Positions 10,605 through 22,371 of a stretch of DNA of 64,000 nucleotides are shown here, piece after piece. Position 1 is the first letter of the stretch; the number at the start of each line of letters is the position of its first letter. Origin of the DNA: Rosellinia necatrix (taxonomy: Eukaryota > Ascomycota > Sordariomycetes > Xylariales > Xylariaceae); assembly GCA_021209875.1 (NCBI GenBank), contig JAGYVD010000002.1:1984001-2048000 (forward strand), read 5' to 3'. The position numbers and the translations under genes are program-made. The notes beneath the pieces were generated by a model that did no database searches, was not told where the DNA came from, and saw only the letters and a list, made by a program, of their open reading frames with translations.

Positions 10605-11379
10605 GGTGACTATCTAAAGAATAATACTATCGTCTATCGTGGTATGCTCACCCTACCAAGTATTCTAGAATTCTAAACAGGACTGAAGGGGGGGGGCGGG
10701 AAGGGGAGAAAAGAAAGTTTGCGGACGAGAATACAGCAATTCTATACACGAGATAAAGAGTACCGGCCAGGTTTTTTTACATTCTACGAGACACATGACA
10801 GATAGAAAGGTGCAAGCAAGCAAGAATACGGGAACACACCAATCGAACCTCTAGGAATGGAAACGGTCCGTCGATGCATGACATATGGACGGACATGAGC
10901 AAAACTGCGCTTGGCGATCCGCTGTGCTTCTCGTTTACAACATTTGAAATAATATACCCGGCGCTTACCTACATCTCGCCTACATGAGGGGCCATCGCGG
11001 GGAGCAGGAATGAGCGGGGAATGAATACAGAAATGGAAAAGTTGCTTAATATCGACATGCCGACCGTATTGACACCTTGCCCTTTACGGTCCGTCCCGAA
11101 TTCAGCATAGTTACAAGCACTTAAGCCGTTCACCAATTGATATTGACATCAGTCTAGAAGATCAGAGAGATCTAGATGATCGAGATGTGAACATAACGTC
11201 ATATTGTAGGTAACTGACTTAATCCCAGTAGCAAGTCCACACAAACATATCCACCAGACTCGATCCCCCCGCGCGGATGATATCTCTTCGTTCATCGTTT
11301 CTCGTCTCGTTCACTTAAATATCCCGTCCCACAACGCTAGTGACAACAGAGTACCGCCATTTTGTAACTCGTATACAAT
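10605..11379. other. ADH upstream region and catalase 3' region
   Basis: A 775 bp stretch between two minus-strand genes. It should contain the ADH promoter (right next to 10604) and the catalase 3' UTR. A G7 run lies near 10689. No gene is recognised. Confidence 0.4.
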
Positions 11380-13741
11380 TTAGTAAGCCACTTGTGAGTT
11401 CAAGCCATCCAATTCTCTACCAAAGTTTCTATGCTGCGAAATCTGATACCAGAACTTCTGTTGGAAACTGGTACCTTCTTCGGCAATTGTGACAACGCCC
11501 TTTAGATTGTCAGGGGAAACTTTAGCCATCGTCACCACCCCGTAAGATTCAACAGCTGCATTGTCGTTGGACACCTTGACAGAGGGCAGTGCAAATGCTT
11601 GCACAAGCAGTTGGACAGCCTCACCAGTCGCGCCAATTGCCTTCAAATGGCCAAACGCTTCACGGAGCCAGTGAATGGCTCGGCCACTCTTCTGCAATGT
11701 CTCGATGGACCCGGCACCCCCCGGTACGAATATCGCATCAAACATGGTAGACCGCAACCCCTCGAGGTGGTGATCAGGCTGCACGCCATTACCCGGTTTC
11801 TTCTCAACGCCCCCAGGGAAAATCTCTGATCGTCGGGGAGCGATAGTGAAGGGTAAGGCACTCGAAGCTTTAAGCGTCTTCGCAATAGCATCAAAGGCGG
11901 TCTTATCGAATCCATCGGCGACGATAATGGCCACTCGGCGGCTGGCTATTGTAGGCTTGCCGGGCTGAACTTCCGCCTGACTGAGGTTTTTGGCCCTCTT
12001 TCCATGATTAGTTCTAGTTGCCTTAGTTGGTTTGGTACCGCCAACCATCTCAGCGACAGTCTGCGCAAGTTCTAGGTCAATATCCGCTAATCGTTGAGAC
12101 ATGCGTCCGTACACGATGGGATCGTCACAATGGTCCAACTCAAAAGCAAAAGCCGCGGCGACGTGACTCTTCTCTGGAGGGCTCAAGCTATTGTAGAATA
12201 ACTGTGCCTGGTTGTAGTGCTCCCTGAACTTAGCGCTCTTGGTTCGAGCCTTGATGCCGTTCACAATCTGGGGAGGATCATTATACCCTCCTTCTCGGAG
12301 GGTGGCTGGGGGACACGCTTCAAATCGGTTGGGCCAGTAGTTGACAGTTCCCTTTGTGATAGTGTGCCGACCCTGACCGTCACGGTTGAAGTTCATGACA
12401 GGACATACGGGCTTGTTTATCGGCAGTTCCTGCCAGTTGATACCCAGACGCGAAAGCTGTGTATCAAAGTAGCTGAAGCTACGGCCTTGGAGTAGAGGAT
12501 CGTCCGAGTGGCCTACTCCGGGTACCATATGCGCTGTGCAGAACGCAGCTTGTTCTGTCTGGGGGAAGTATTCATCGACATTCCGGTTGAGCTCAATCCC
12601 TCCGATATAGCGAACGGGGACAAGATCTTCTGGCCAGACCTTTGTAGCATCCAGGATGTCGAAATCAAAATCGTGCTCCTTGAATTCCGGAATTGTCTGT
12701 ATGCCAAATTTCCACCTCGGATATGCGCCATTCTCGATTGCCTCGGCCAGATCCTTCCTGTGGAAATCTGGGTCCTGACCAGCCAATTTCAATGCCTCAT
12801 CCCACACGAGTGAATGGACACCAAGTTCTGGAGTAAAGTGGAATTTGACAAAGTGGCGCTCTCCTTGCTTATTGATGAGTGTAAAGGTGTTGACGCCAAA
12901 TCCCTGCATCATCCGGTATGAGCGAGGTATCGCTCGGTCGGACATTGCCCACATATACATGTGCGTAGCTTCCGGGTGCAAATACACGAAGTCCCAAAAG
13001 TTGTTGTGTGCAGTCTGGCCTTGAGGGACTTCATTGTGAGGCTCCGGTTTAACAGCATGAATGACATCTGGGAACTTGATGGAGTCCTGGATGACTGTGT
13101 TGTTTATTAGTCGGGGGCGACTAGACGCCACGATGCCAACCAGACGCCACGATGCCAACCGGCCAGGATGGGATCGTATACTCACAGAAGACGGGAATGT
13201 TGTTGCCGACAATGTCCCAGTTCCCTTCCTGCGTATAGAATTTGACGGCAAAACCCCTGACATCACGAACGGTATCGGCACTACCTCTCGATCCCTGAAC
13301 CGTGGAAAATCGAATGAAGATGGGCGTCTCCCGGGAAGTGTCCGTTAATACCGGGGCAAATGTGACGTCTTCTGCGCTCTCGAACAGCCTGAAATTACCG
13401 AAGGCACCCGCACCACGTGCATGGACGACTCTCTCGGGGATCCTCTCATGGTCAAATCTGTGAATCTGCTCCAGTTAGTTCGAGGCGAAGGATGACACAC
13501 GCGCACGGGAGGGAATAAGTACTTTTTCTCGGGCATAGCTGTCCTCCAATAGCATGGGTCCAGTCTGGTCGTCGCGGGTCACCCTAAGCCACTCATCGGC
13601 GGTTGTTTGCTTTACTCCGGAGTCGGTGGTGATGCGATCGCTGTTGGAAACAGTCCGACTGACCGAGCCCAACTGGGCAATCTTTTGCCCCTTCAAGTCA
13701 TCACCGGAAATCATATTCTTGACTTTATCTACAGCCGACAT
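11380..13741 (-). CDS. Large-subunit monofunctional catalase with C-terminal DJ-1/PfpI-like domain
   Basis: Exons 13741-13523, 13465-13186 and 13094-11380, giving 737 residues. It dismutates hydrogen peroxide. The heme catalase core shows [13 protein letters not shown] (catalytic His, about residue 88), [11 protein letters not shown] (catalytic Asn, about 161) and [12 protein letters not shown] with the proximal heme Tyr at about 375. [17 protein letters not shown] is also well kept. The C-terminal ~170 residues form a class-I amidotransferase/DJ-1-like fold ([22 protein letters not shown]), the mark of the large-subunit clade. No secretion signal is evident from the chosen start [10 protein letters not shown]; an in-frame ATG five codons upstream is possible. 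Intron 2 contains a perfect 19-bp tandem duplication at 13123-13160. Confidence 0.93.
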
Positions 13742-15456
13742 TGGCAGCTCGAACATGGGCGTGAGATGTGACGATGGATATTTGGAGCTGGTCAAGTTGA
13801 AGCTGGTCTTAGATATGACTTTTGGTAACCAGGCGTTGGCCCGGGTAGGTATTATGTGCTCAAGTAGGGATCCTAGGGTAGCTGTAGAGGTAGCTAGGTA
13901 GGTATTCATCGGTGGAACAACGACACTGGTATCGAAGGGAAGGAACAAGATATCACTATTATATAACTTGAATAAGTACCCAGGTAGTGTTTGTTGCCCA
14001 TATTGCACCTTCCACGCCATTTACATCATTGACGTCATCTTGGATGGCATCGTACACGGCGGGACGTGCCGCAATACCTTATCTTGCCTCATTCGATGCA
14101 CTTTTTAAATGAAAATTATTTTTTTCATAGGAGGCTTGCCGCATGCCCGTATGCCTGTTTCGGGAACTTACCATGAAAAAGAACCGGAAAACTGGAGTGA
14201 CGCTGATGAGTTTGGTTTTCATTGATATGAATGACGGAGTGTTGATGCAATCACTGGAGCTTTTTATCCGTCGCCGATGCGATTCTATTGGTTCTTATTC
14301 ACCCCAATAGAGGACTAAAAGGGAAATATTTCGTGAGCTTTAACCAATTAAAGCCGAGTCTGTGTTCTCAAGCCTTCTGAGAAACTTTGACAATCTGATG
14401 AGCGGTAGTTCATGATATGTAAGGGAGGTGCGACCAACAGTGCCAAGTAGTTAACTATTACGGCGGACTTCCATGCCAATTGCCACCTACCTCCTTCCTT
14501 TCTACAACTTCCCTTTCACTTGCTATATATATTTGGGGGTAGTTCAGGATACGTAACGCAGCAAAGTACGTAAGTGCCTTGCGTATCCTTCTCCTATAGA
14601 TTCTGCGTATAGGTAGCTAATGCGTACAACTGGTTGCCTTTCATCTATATGCACCGAGGGATCTTGAGGCTCATCTCGAATTATTAAGAAATAGAAAAAT
14701 CCCGGGACTAAGCTGTGCCGCACTATAGTATTCAGGTTGAATACGGCTGTTCAGTGTGTATCTCGAAAGCACGGCGGATACGGATGCGGAAGCGACCGAA
14801 TAATATATGAAGATATTGCGTTACCTTGTATGATATCATCGGGAGTGAGAAGAATTACACATTGATACCTTTCCCGGGAGGTTCGGGTTTTACGTGTATC
14901 CGCACCTAGCGTATCGTATCTCTTACGGCGAAAGTAGACGGGTTTGACAATGCTGATAGCCCTTTGCTGATATAAGCGAGCAGGTATCAAGATCAGCTTT
15001 CCTAGTGGTTTTTCGGTGTTAGAGCTGTAAACACTTACAGAAGGACGCTCGACCACTATAGCTATACAACAACAATACCTAGCAACAATAACATCACCGC
15101 CAACTGACAAAATCCCGAACTAAATAGACAAAACACCAGAGCGTAAAAGTAGGGAATGCCGAAGAAGTTGCGTTTCGGGGTCTGATTGCGCCAAACACCG
15201 CGGAGATTCGACAATAAACACCTAGGTTAGTTAGGCGGTATGTTTGGTTAGGTAGGGTGTCAGCCAATCGCCACCTCGCTTACCAATGGACGCCTTTCTT
15301 TGTAAAGCCACGGTGCGGGCGCCATCGCGGTACGCCCGCATCGTGGTAGAGCTACTATTTATTGCGTATCACGCATATCTACAGTGATAAGAGGTGAAGA
15401 TGAGACTTGCCTGAAACCGTCCTATCTCGTTTGTTTTCTCACACTGAGTAGCTATC
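13742..15456. promoter_or_regulatory. Long divergent spacer catalase/cyanamide hydratase
   Basis: A 1.7 kb spacer with only short, motif-free frames. An 80-bp segment at 14411-14490 resembles one at 42074-42160 and may be a degenerate dispersed repeat. TATATATATT lies near 14526. Both flanking genes handle reactive or toxic small molecules, but no shared regulatory motif is visible to me. Confidence 0.4.
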
Positions 15457-16283
15457 ATGTCTTCTACTACACCAGCAGCGTCTGTGAACGACATTGCCCG
15501 GCATGGGTGGACAGCCGTCCCGTGCGACGCGAACGTTATCTTCCGGCAGAAACCTATAGCTAAACCATCAGCGTTGGAAATCGCCAATATGAAGTTTCCG
15601 GTCGACGATCCCATAGTTGCTAAGGTACAGCAATATGCGAAGGAGCGCCTTGCAGAGCAGACGTATAATCATTCCATGCGAGTCTACTACTGGGGTATTT
15701 TTATCCTGCCTCTATATATCCATGCCGCCGTGTCCATTCATACGCTTGAATTCTTACAACTTTTGCAGGTGTTTCAATCATCCAGGATCAATTTCCAGAG
15801 CATCGCGATGAGCTGTCTATGTCTACGTGGGCATTAGCTTGCCTGCTTCATGACATCGGGACCACGCACGAGAACCTGCGGGTGACATTATTGTCCTTTG
15901 AATTCCACGGCGCCATCCTTGCTTTAAACCTTACCAAGGAATATGGCGCATCAACGGCGCAGGCTGAGGCTGTTGCTGAGGCCATCATTCGGCACCAAGA
16001 CCTAGGAACAGTCGGAAACATCACATTTCTAGGCCAGGTGATACAGCTCGCCACCATATACGACAACATGGGGGGCAACCCGGCGCTGATAGATGAAATA
16101 ACTCGGCTGGATGTCAACAGGGCGTTTCCTCGCAAGGGCTGGAGTGGGTGCTTTGCCAAGACTATTCGTGAAGAGAATGGGCTGAAGCCATGGGCACATA
16201 CTACTCATCTCGGCGAGGAAGACTTCCCACAAGGTGTGGAGAATAATGGTCTCATGGCGGATGTGGATGATTGGGGACTATGA
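15457..16283 (+). CDS. Cyanamide hydratase-like HD-domain protein
   Basis: Exons 15457-15694 and 15769-16283, giving 250 residues (family about 244). Cyanamide hydratase turns cyanamide into urea. The HD-domain metal/catalytic positions are visible as YNHSMRVYYWG (His, completed across the intron), ACLLHDIGTTHEN (His-Asp) and AEAIIRHQDLG. The N-terminal HGWTAVPCDANVIF and the middle GNITFLGQVIQLATIYDNMG also fit the Cah/Ddi2 group. The HD superfamily is broad, so a different small substrate is possible. The intron of 74 bp has a clear TTTTGCAG acceptor. Confidence 0.88.
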
Positions 16284-17377
16284 AGGACACGGAGCTAGGC
16301 ATGGTAGCAGGTGCGACGTAGGCAGCAGCGACACGACGAACCCTATTCGAGAATAAGAAAATAGATGTGTTAAACGCCTTTTAGTGATAATGGGACAATG
16401 AGAGAAATAGGATGTGAGAACTAGAAGGGAGAAAAAAAGTAATAAAAAGAAAAAGAAAAAAAGAAGGCAAAAGCGAAAAGTTGCATTATGTAGTCGTACC
16501 GTGGATCGAACACGGAACCTTCTCGGGACAAGGTACACATATACTGTGAACGAGAAATCATAACCATTAGACCATACGACTTCTGAATGTTGGTGCACTG
16601 GATTGGCCATGCTGAATTGAGCTTCTCTCGGGGTATTGTCGGTGAGGCTAGTAGAACAGAGCTTGATGCTGACTAAGTTATCCAGGCCATGATAACCCTT
16701 ATGTGGAATTCACTAGCATTTAGAAAGCTATTCTATGTGGCTGAGTCCTCAATAGTCAACTGGAGGGAGGCAAGGGAGGGAGGCATCCAGATGCAACCAC
16801 CTAAGAGGAGCCACAGCATAGCCACACTCTAACAACATTGTTACCTACGGCTAGATACAGCTTGGGCACCCCACAAATATCCCAATGCAGCAAGCTTTAA
16901 AACAAACCACTGACATCATCATGCAAGTGAAGTCGCTCGTACCTACTGTCAACTGATAGATATCCATATATTTGTTGGCATGCCAGGAATAATGTGGTTG
17001 GTTGCCTCAACATGTGATGCTGAATCCTCATTCACCTACTTACCTAGGTGCTTAATTATCACACGAGACAAGCACAGATTGCATTAAGAAGCCGTCCATT
17101 TAGCAACAGGGCGATTTCGATTGCGTGGCATTGTTCTTTGTTCGTTGTACTCTGAAACTGCTTGGCACCCAACACACGAGTTGCAGCTGCGCTCTTGGAA
17201 GTTGATTAGCCCCTCCGTTGGCCTCCCAGAATTTATTTACCGGAGGCCACCCCTCCTCAATCCAGCCCAACGCTATTCCTCTATTCCCCTATCCCTCTTC
17301 AACTGTTTCTCTCGATACATCCCGGTACGCTTTGACGCCGGTACACTTGACCCCGTCGTATCGCGCATCCGTTCACC
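16284..17377. other. Spacer holding one tRNA gene
   Basis: Apart from the tRNA at 16492-16581, this 1.1 kb shows no gene. A purine-rich A/G stretch (16428-16485) lies just beyond the tRNA 3' end and, read on the minus strand, supplies the T runs expected of a Pol III terminator. Confidence 0.45.
16492..16581 (-). tRNA. tRNA-Val (anticodon CAC) with an 18-nt intron
   Basis: Read on the minus strand, the acceptor stem AGTCGTA pairs perfectly with TACGACT. The D-arm has GGTCTAATGGTTATGAT (box A TGGTCTAATGG). The anticodon stem TCTCG pairs with CGAGA around loop TTCACA-C, giving anticodon CAC (reads GUG, Val). The T-arm CCGTG/CACGG encloses TTCGATC (box B GGTTCGATCC type). An intron GTATATGTGTACCTTGTC sits one base 3' of the anticodon, the canonical position for endonuclease-spliced tRNA introns. 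The mature length is 72 nt before CCA. T runs downstream on the minus strand provide a Pol III terminator. The A1-U72 first pair is a little unusual. Confidence 0.9.
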
Positions 17378-18390
17378 ATGGGGAGTTATATTGCCAAGTG
17401 GATTGGTGGCAAGCTTATTCAAGATAAGATTCTTAAGGAGAGATTTGAGAATAAGTTTGGAGTAGATGTAAGTATACCCCGACCTACTAGACCAGCGCCC
17501 AATGTTGGGCGCAATAGCTAGCTGGTATGCCGCCAGTGTTCGACCATAGGTCAGAGATTAATCCAGTACACAGGATCCCTATTTCGAACAGGTCCCGGCT
17601 ACGCGGCTTGATGGCACCCCTAACGGAAAGTTCAAGAAAGTTCGCAAAGCTGTGCCGCCTGGAATTTCTGCCCACGATGCAGAGATCCTCAACAAGGTGA
17701 AGAGAAGGGCGTACCGCCTGGATATGGCTTTCGGCAGTTTCCTGGGCATCAAATTTGGTTGGGGGAGTCTCCTCGCTCTCTTTCCCATGTGAGTAATATT
17801 GTCAGCATCCCGCACGCTCCTCGACTGATCATTCGTGTGTGTTCGTTTTTAGATTTGGGGATTTCGCAGACACGTTCTTAGGATTTCTCGTTGTTCGCAC
17901 AGCGAAGAAGGTAGAAGGCGGCTTACCCCCTACGGTCCTTCTCGCAATGTACTTTTGGCTGGTTATAGATTTGGTTATTGGATTGGTCCCCTTTGTCGGT
18001 GACCTTGCTGATGCCATGGTACTTGCCAACACACGAAACGCAGCAGCTCTGGAAGAGCACCTTCGGCAAAAGGGGAAAAAGAATCTCCGTGCAAGTGGTC
18101 AGCCTCTCCCCGCGAGTGACCCTAGCGATCCGGTGGAGTTCGATCGCCTTCATACCGAAACCCCAAACACATCGCGTCCTATTCAAAACAGAGAACCTAC
18201 CAACCAACCGTCGACTCGGCATGCTCCCCAAACGAGTGGCGTTGCTTCTACACAACCCCCTCTATCACAGCCCGCACCAGCCAGAGTCCATGATGACCGA
18301 CAGGGCAGATCTGGTGGAGGTTTTTTTGGATTTGGTCGGAAAAAGTCTCGGCCCACAGATGTCGAGGCCGGGGCTGGCCGTGCTAGTTAA
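17378..18390 (+). CDS. DUF4112 membrane protein
   Basis: Exons 17378-17467, 17592-17788 and 17853-18390, giving 274 residues. The DUF4112 domain spans about residues 78-165. It has RLDMAFGSFLGIKFGWGSLLALFP, then FGDFADTFLGFLVV, then VIDLVIGLVPFVGDLADAM with the repeated GD-ADA motif, and ANTRNAAALEEHLR at its end. Two to three membrane segments are expected. The C-terminal ~100 residues are a polar, Pro/Thr/Gln-rich tail ending in a GGGFFGFGRKK block. The molecular function of the family is unknown. The first exon, exactly 30 codons, is supported by a clean GTAAGT donor and frame continuity. Confidence 0.85.
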
Positions 18391-18601
18391 AGTAGGTGGA
18401 GCTGGCTAATGGGATGGTTAATTATGTGTTGAGGGGCAATGCCATTAATAACTGCTATCGTAATTCTGACTGACGGCAACGTGGAGCAAATTGGAAGTAT
18501 CTTGGCTTGGCATTGCGTGGAAGGCTGCAATGATTAAGCAGTACGACATCATGGGCAGTTCCGAGATTCGGACTATTGGTCTTTAATTTTTCATTTTGTC
18601 G

Positions 18602-18638
<37 letters not shown>

Positions 18639-19503
18639 GGGTCCCATTCCAGTGGAACGGGTTTCGGAAAACATGAGACATGACTGTGCAGCTCGACGCA
18701 TATCTTATATAATGACGGATAGAATTAGTAGTCAAATCAAACAACATACTACGTATGCCATACATATACCCTACCCTGCCTCCTCCATTCTTGAGATGAT
18801 TGGCAAGTGCCTCATTGCGTCGGGTGGCGATTGGAATCAAACAATTCATCCAGACACCAAATGCATCGTCAATTGTCCCTTAACTAGCTAGCTACCTACC
18901 TAGGAGGTAAGGGGCAACAACAAAGCCTGGCACTGTCCCTTAGGCCGTGTTCAGTGGTAACCTAATGACGCGCTAAGTTGGCTTCAAACCAGATGAATAA
19001 AAGCCAAGGCCAGTTACAAATCGATCCCCAATCCTTGTGGATCCATTATCTTGATCTGATAATCCTAACTGGGGCTTGTGAATCCATGTTAGGGAGCCGA
19101 AAGGCCGAGAGATCACATTAACTACCCCTAGTGGCACACAAACATGCAAGGCTGGGACTGTGTTCCGTGGATCCTGGTCGGCGCGTTAAAATGCAATGGC
19201 GGGGCATTGACCAGAACGCGTCTGTGGGGCGTGGGGCAGTTTCTCTAGCGCGTCTTGCCATTGTAAAATGGCTGATTTAGCGCACGTGACCTGGCGCGAG
19301 TCGCTGTTTAAAAGGATGGCTCCCCAGAACACGCTTTGGTTCTACACTACCTCAACCACCACCACCACCACTTTCACCAGACCACTTTACGCGTGACACA
19401 ACACCTGTTCTGGCAATTCATTCAATCTGCAATTAGCCCCTCCTGTTCTTGTCGTCTTCGTCATTCTCGGTTCAATCGCCTCTAATCCGTCACTTTCAAT
19501 ACA
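18391..19503. promoter_or_regulatory. Upstream region of the RNR small subunit gene
   Basis: A 1.1 kb spacer with a GA dinucleotide tract at 18606-18636. Toward the gene it holds ACGCGT boxes at 19216-19221 and 19389-19394, an E-box CACGTG at 19283-19288 and a TTTAAAAGG TATA-like element at 19307-19315. The ACGCGT hexamer is the yeast MBF (MluI cell-cycle box) site known from S-phase genes. No gene is seen. Confidence 0.6.
18606..18636. repeat. AG dinucleotide microsatellite
   Basis: Around fifteen uninterrupted AG units. Confidence 0.95.
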
Positions 19504-20948
19504 ATGGCGACTGAGCTCACTCCCTCCAAGAAGGTACATGGCGTTGTTGCCCCTCTGCGAAGAGCTCAATTCTTTGACCTGGTAACTAACGCATGGTTTT
19601 GATAGGCTGCCTCTGCCATTGAGTCGTTCAATATGGAGTCTCCCGTAAAGAAGCTCGACTTTGGAAAAGAGAACGCGCCCTTCGATGCCGACATCCATAC
19701 CCTAGCCGATCAGATCGACGCCCACAAGTCTGCCACACAGGAGAAGCCTCAGGAGGCTCCTAAGCCTGTTGTTGCGCCCACCATCAAACCTGAAGAGGCT
19801 GAGGAACCCCTCTTGCAAGAGAACCCGCAGCGCTTTGTTCTGTTCCCCATTAAATACCATGAGGTAAGCAACGCGTCCTGACGCGTTAAGTGGTTTTCAC
19901 GCGACGTGGGGCTGACAATGGATTTACAAAATAGATCTGGCAAATGTACAAGAAGGCTGAAGCCTCCTTCTGGACTGCTGAGGAGATTGACCTCTCCAAG
20001 GATATGCACGACTGGAACAACCGAATCAATGAGGATGAGAAATATTTTATCTCTCACATCCTGGCCTTCTTTGCCGCCTCTGATGGTATTGTCAACGAGA
20101 ACCTTGTGGAGCGTTTTAGTGGCGAGGTTCAGATCCCCGAGGCTCGATGCTTTTATGGCTTCCAGATCATGATGGAGAACATCCACTCTGAGACGTACTC
20201 TCTTCTTATTGATACCTACATCAAAGAGCCCGCTCAGCGGACCTACCTCTTCAATGCTATTGAGACCAGTAGGACTATCCCATCTAGGGATTGAAAACGC
20301 ATGATGCTAATTCTGCCTCTAGTTCCTGCCATTCGTAAGAAGGCTGACTGGGCCCTGAAGTGGATTAGCGATCGCAACTCCACTTTCGCCCAGCGCTTGA
20401 TTGCCTTTGCTGCTGTGGAGGGTATCTTCTTCAGTGGTGCTTTCGCCTCTATCTTCTGGCTCAAGAAGCGTGGTCTGATGCCTGGCCTGACTTTCTCCAA
20501 CGAGCTCATCTCCCGTGACGAGGGTCTTCATACCGACTTTGCCTGCCTGCTGTTCTCTCACCTGAAGAACCGACCCAGTAAGGAGGTCGTGGAGGCGGTC
20601 ATCGTTGATGCCGTCAAGATTGAGCAAGAGTTCTTGACAGAGGCCCTGCCGTGCGCTCTGCTCGGCATGAACGCCAACCTGATGAAGCAATACATCGAGT
20701 TTGTTGCTGACCGTCTGCTCGTCGCTCTGGGTAATGAGAAGGTTTACCGCTCCTCCAACCCGTTCGACTTCATGGAGAACATCTCGCTTGGTGGCAAGAC
20801 CAACTTCTTTGAGAAGCGCGTCGGTGATTACCAGAAGGCGGGTGTGATGGCTAGCACCAAGAAGAATGTCTCAACTGAGGCCGAGTCGGAGCCTGCCGAG
20901 AACAAAAACGAGAACGGCGGTGACTTCACTTTCGATGATGACTTTTAA
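19504..20948 (+). CDS. RNR2: Ribonucleoside-diphosphate reductase small subunit (R2)
   Basis: Exons 19504-19533, 19606-19863, 19935-20268 and 20323-20948, giving 415 residues. R2 carries the di-iron/tyrosyl-radical cofactor needed by the large subunit to make dNTPs. The diiron site is seen in KDMHDWNN (Asp), [29 protein letters not shown] (Glu/His ligands and the radical Tyr), [10 protein letters not shown] and [11 protein letters not shown]. The C-terminus ends FTFDDDF, the acidic/aromatic tail that docks on R1. The N-terminal ~75 residues are variable. The fungal enzyme is expected to be cell-cycle and DNA-damage controlled. Consistent with that, ACGCGT hexamers lie upstream and twice in the second intron (19871-19876, 19881-19886). 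Confidence 0.96.
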
Positions 20949-21625
20949 GCGAATCGCTTGTCATCCGGTTCGATGCGAAGCCTTCTACTGCCTTCTTTCA
21001 TGATACCCCCATTCTTTTCTTCTCCCATTAATACATCACGCCTGCCTTGATGTGTATATTACCTTCACGAATCGAACTTTTCGCCTGTCATGGGTGGCAT
21101 TACACTATAGAGCAAGAGGCATGGCGAGCAATTCGGCGGTGTTGTTTGTCTTCTGCATTCATATTCTGTTTTCAATCTTTGTCGTTGGGCATGGTCGCAC
21201 GGAATGGCGTTCGGGGAGTTTTGTCAATAGCCTCATTTGGTCCATCAAGGAATTGGGCCTGGGGCCTCTGCATCGGGTGGAACGGCGATGCGCAAAGGGT
21301 TAAGAAAAACCATAGTGATGCATGTACACGAAACGGGTTGAAGGCGGGAGAAGGGCAGTGTAACTCTACTTGTAGCAACTTGCCCAGACGCACTTAATGC
21401 GAAGATGACGTTCGGAATTCAAGTTTAGCCATTAGTTTGTGCGAATCATTGTTTGGATGTGAGTTGGGTGCGGATGATTCAGCCACACCAGGTGTTTTAC
21501 TATATAACATGAGCATTCTACAATGTCTATGCACGGGGATCTCACGCTGTTGTCTCGCCAGGCTTTTGTTTCCCCCCCTTTTTTTTTTTTTTGCCTTGTC
21601 CCTACCGAATGCTAGTAATGCCTGT
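20949..21625. other. Convergent spacer RNR2/SRP9
   Basis: A 677 bp spacer between facing genes. Short frames here have no recognised motif and look like 3' UTR. A T15 run lies near 21578-21592. Confidence 0.4.
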
Positions 21626-22371
21626 CTATTTCTTCCCGCGCTTCTTTTTACCTTTCCCACTGCCTCCCTGCTGGGGCGCCTGTTGCTGTACTTGTGCCTG
21701 TCCTTTAGCACCCGCATTCCCGCTCGCACCACCGCTACCCTCGGTCTTCTCCACGGTCGGGGTGCCGACCTCCTCGGCAGCAGCCGCATCGGCCATGACG
21801 GCATCGGTGGCGTCGGCGGGCAGAGCGGCCATCTTGCGGCCCAGCTGGCCGAGGGATAGGATCAGGCGCGAGACCTCGGCGGCCTTCGTCGTGCGGTATT
21901 TGAGGCAGGCGCCCGAGTGGGGGTCGTAGGTCTTGATGGTGAGGGACGCGCGGGGCGCCGTCGGGGCGGCAACAGCGGCAGCGGCGGCGGCAGCGGTAGA
22001 CGTAGAAGAAGCGGCCGCTGTCGCGGATTGCTGCTCTTGGTGCTGCTGGTGGCGTCTCTTTTGTCGCTTTTTGGATGTGCCGGTCTTGTCGGTGAGGTGG
22101 TAGGTGGTTGTTATGCGCGTCTAGTCGCGAGGGTCAGCGATGGGGTGCGGGGAGGCCAACCGGCCGGCTGGCTGGCTGAGCTAGCCGAGTGTAGAATCGT
22201 GTATGGGAGAGAAATGGGGTGCTTAGGAGGTGTGTTACGGAGGGAATCCAGCTAGAGGCTGGAGAGAGTGAAAAGGAGAAAAAGAGAGTCTTGGCCTACC
22301 GTGCTTGGCCGAGCCTCTAGCAACAGCGCAGAGTGCCGGAGCCATTCCTGGCTCGTCTCATAGTAGGGCAT
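21626..22371 (-). CDS. Signal recognition particle subunit SRP9/Srp21-like
   Basis: Exons 22371-22300 and 22120-21626, giving 188 residues. The N-terminus MPYYETSQEWLRHSALLLEARPS and the core RITTTYHLTD are the usual SRP9 start. After a Gln/Ser/Ala-rich insert, LTIKTYDPHSGACLKYRTTKAAEVSRLI gives the second half of the small alpha/beta fold that binds the Alu domain of SRP RNA with SRP14. Fungal Srp21 proteins are longer than animal SRP9, and this one ends in a lysine-rich GKGKKKRGKK tail likely to touch RNA. The intron is 179 bp and ends in CTAG. The function is assigned by motif memory, not by search. Confidence 0.8.
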
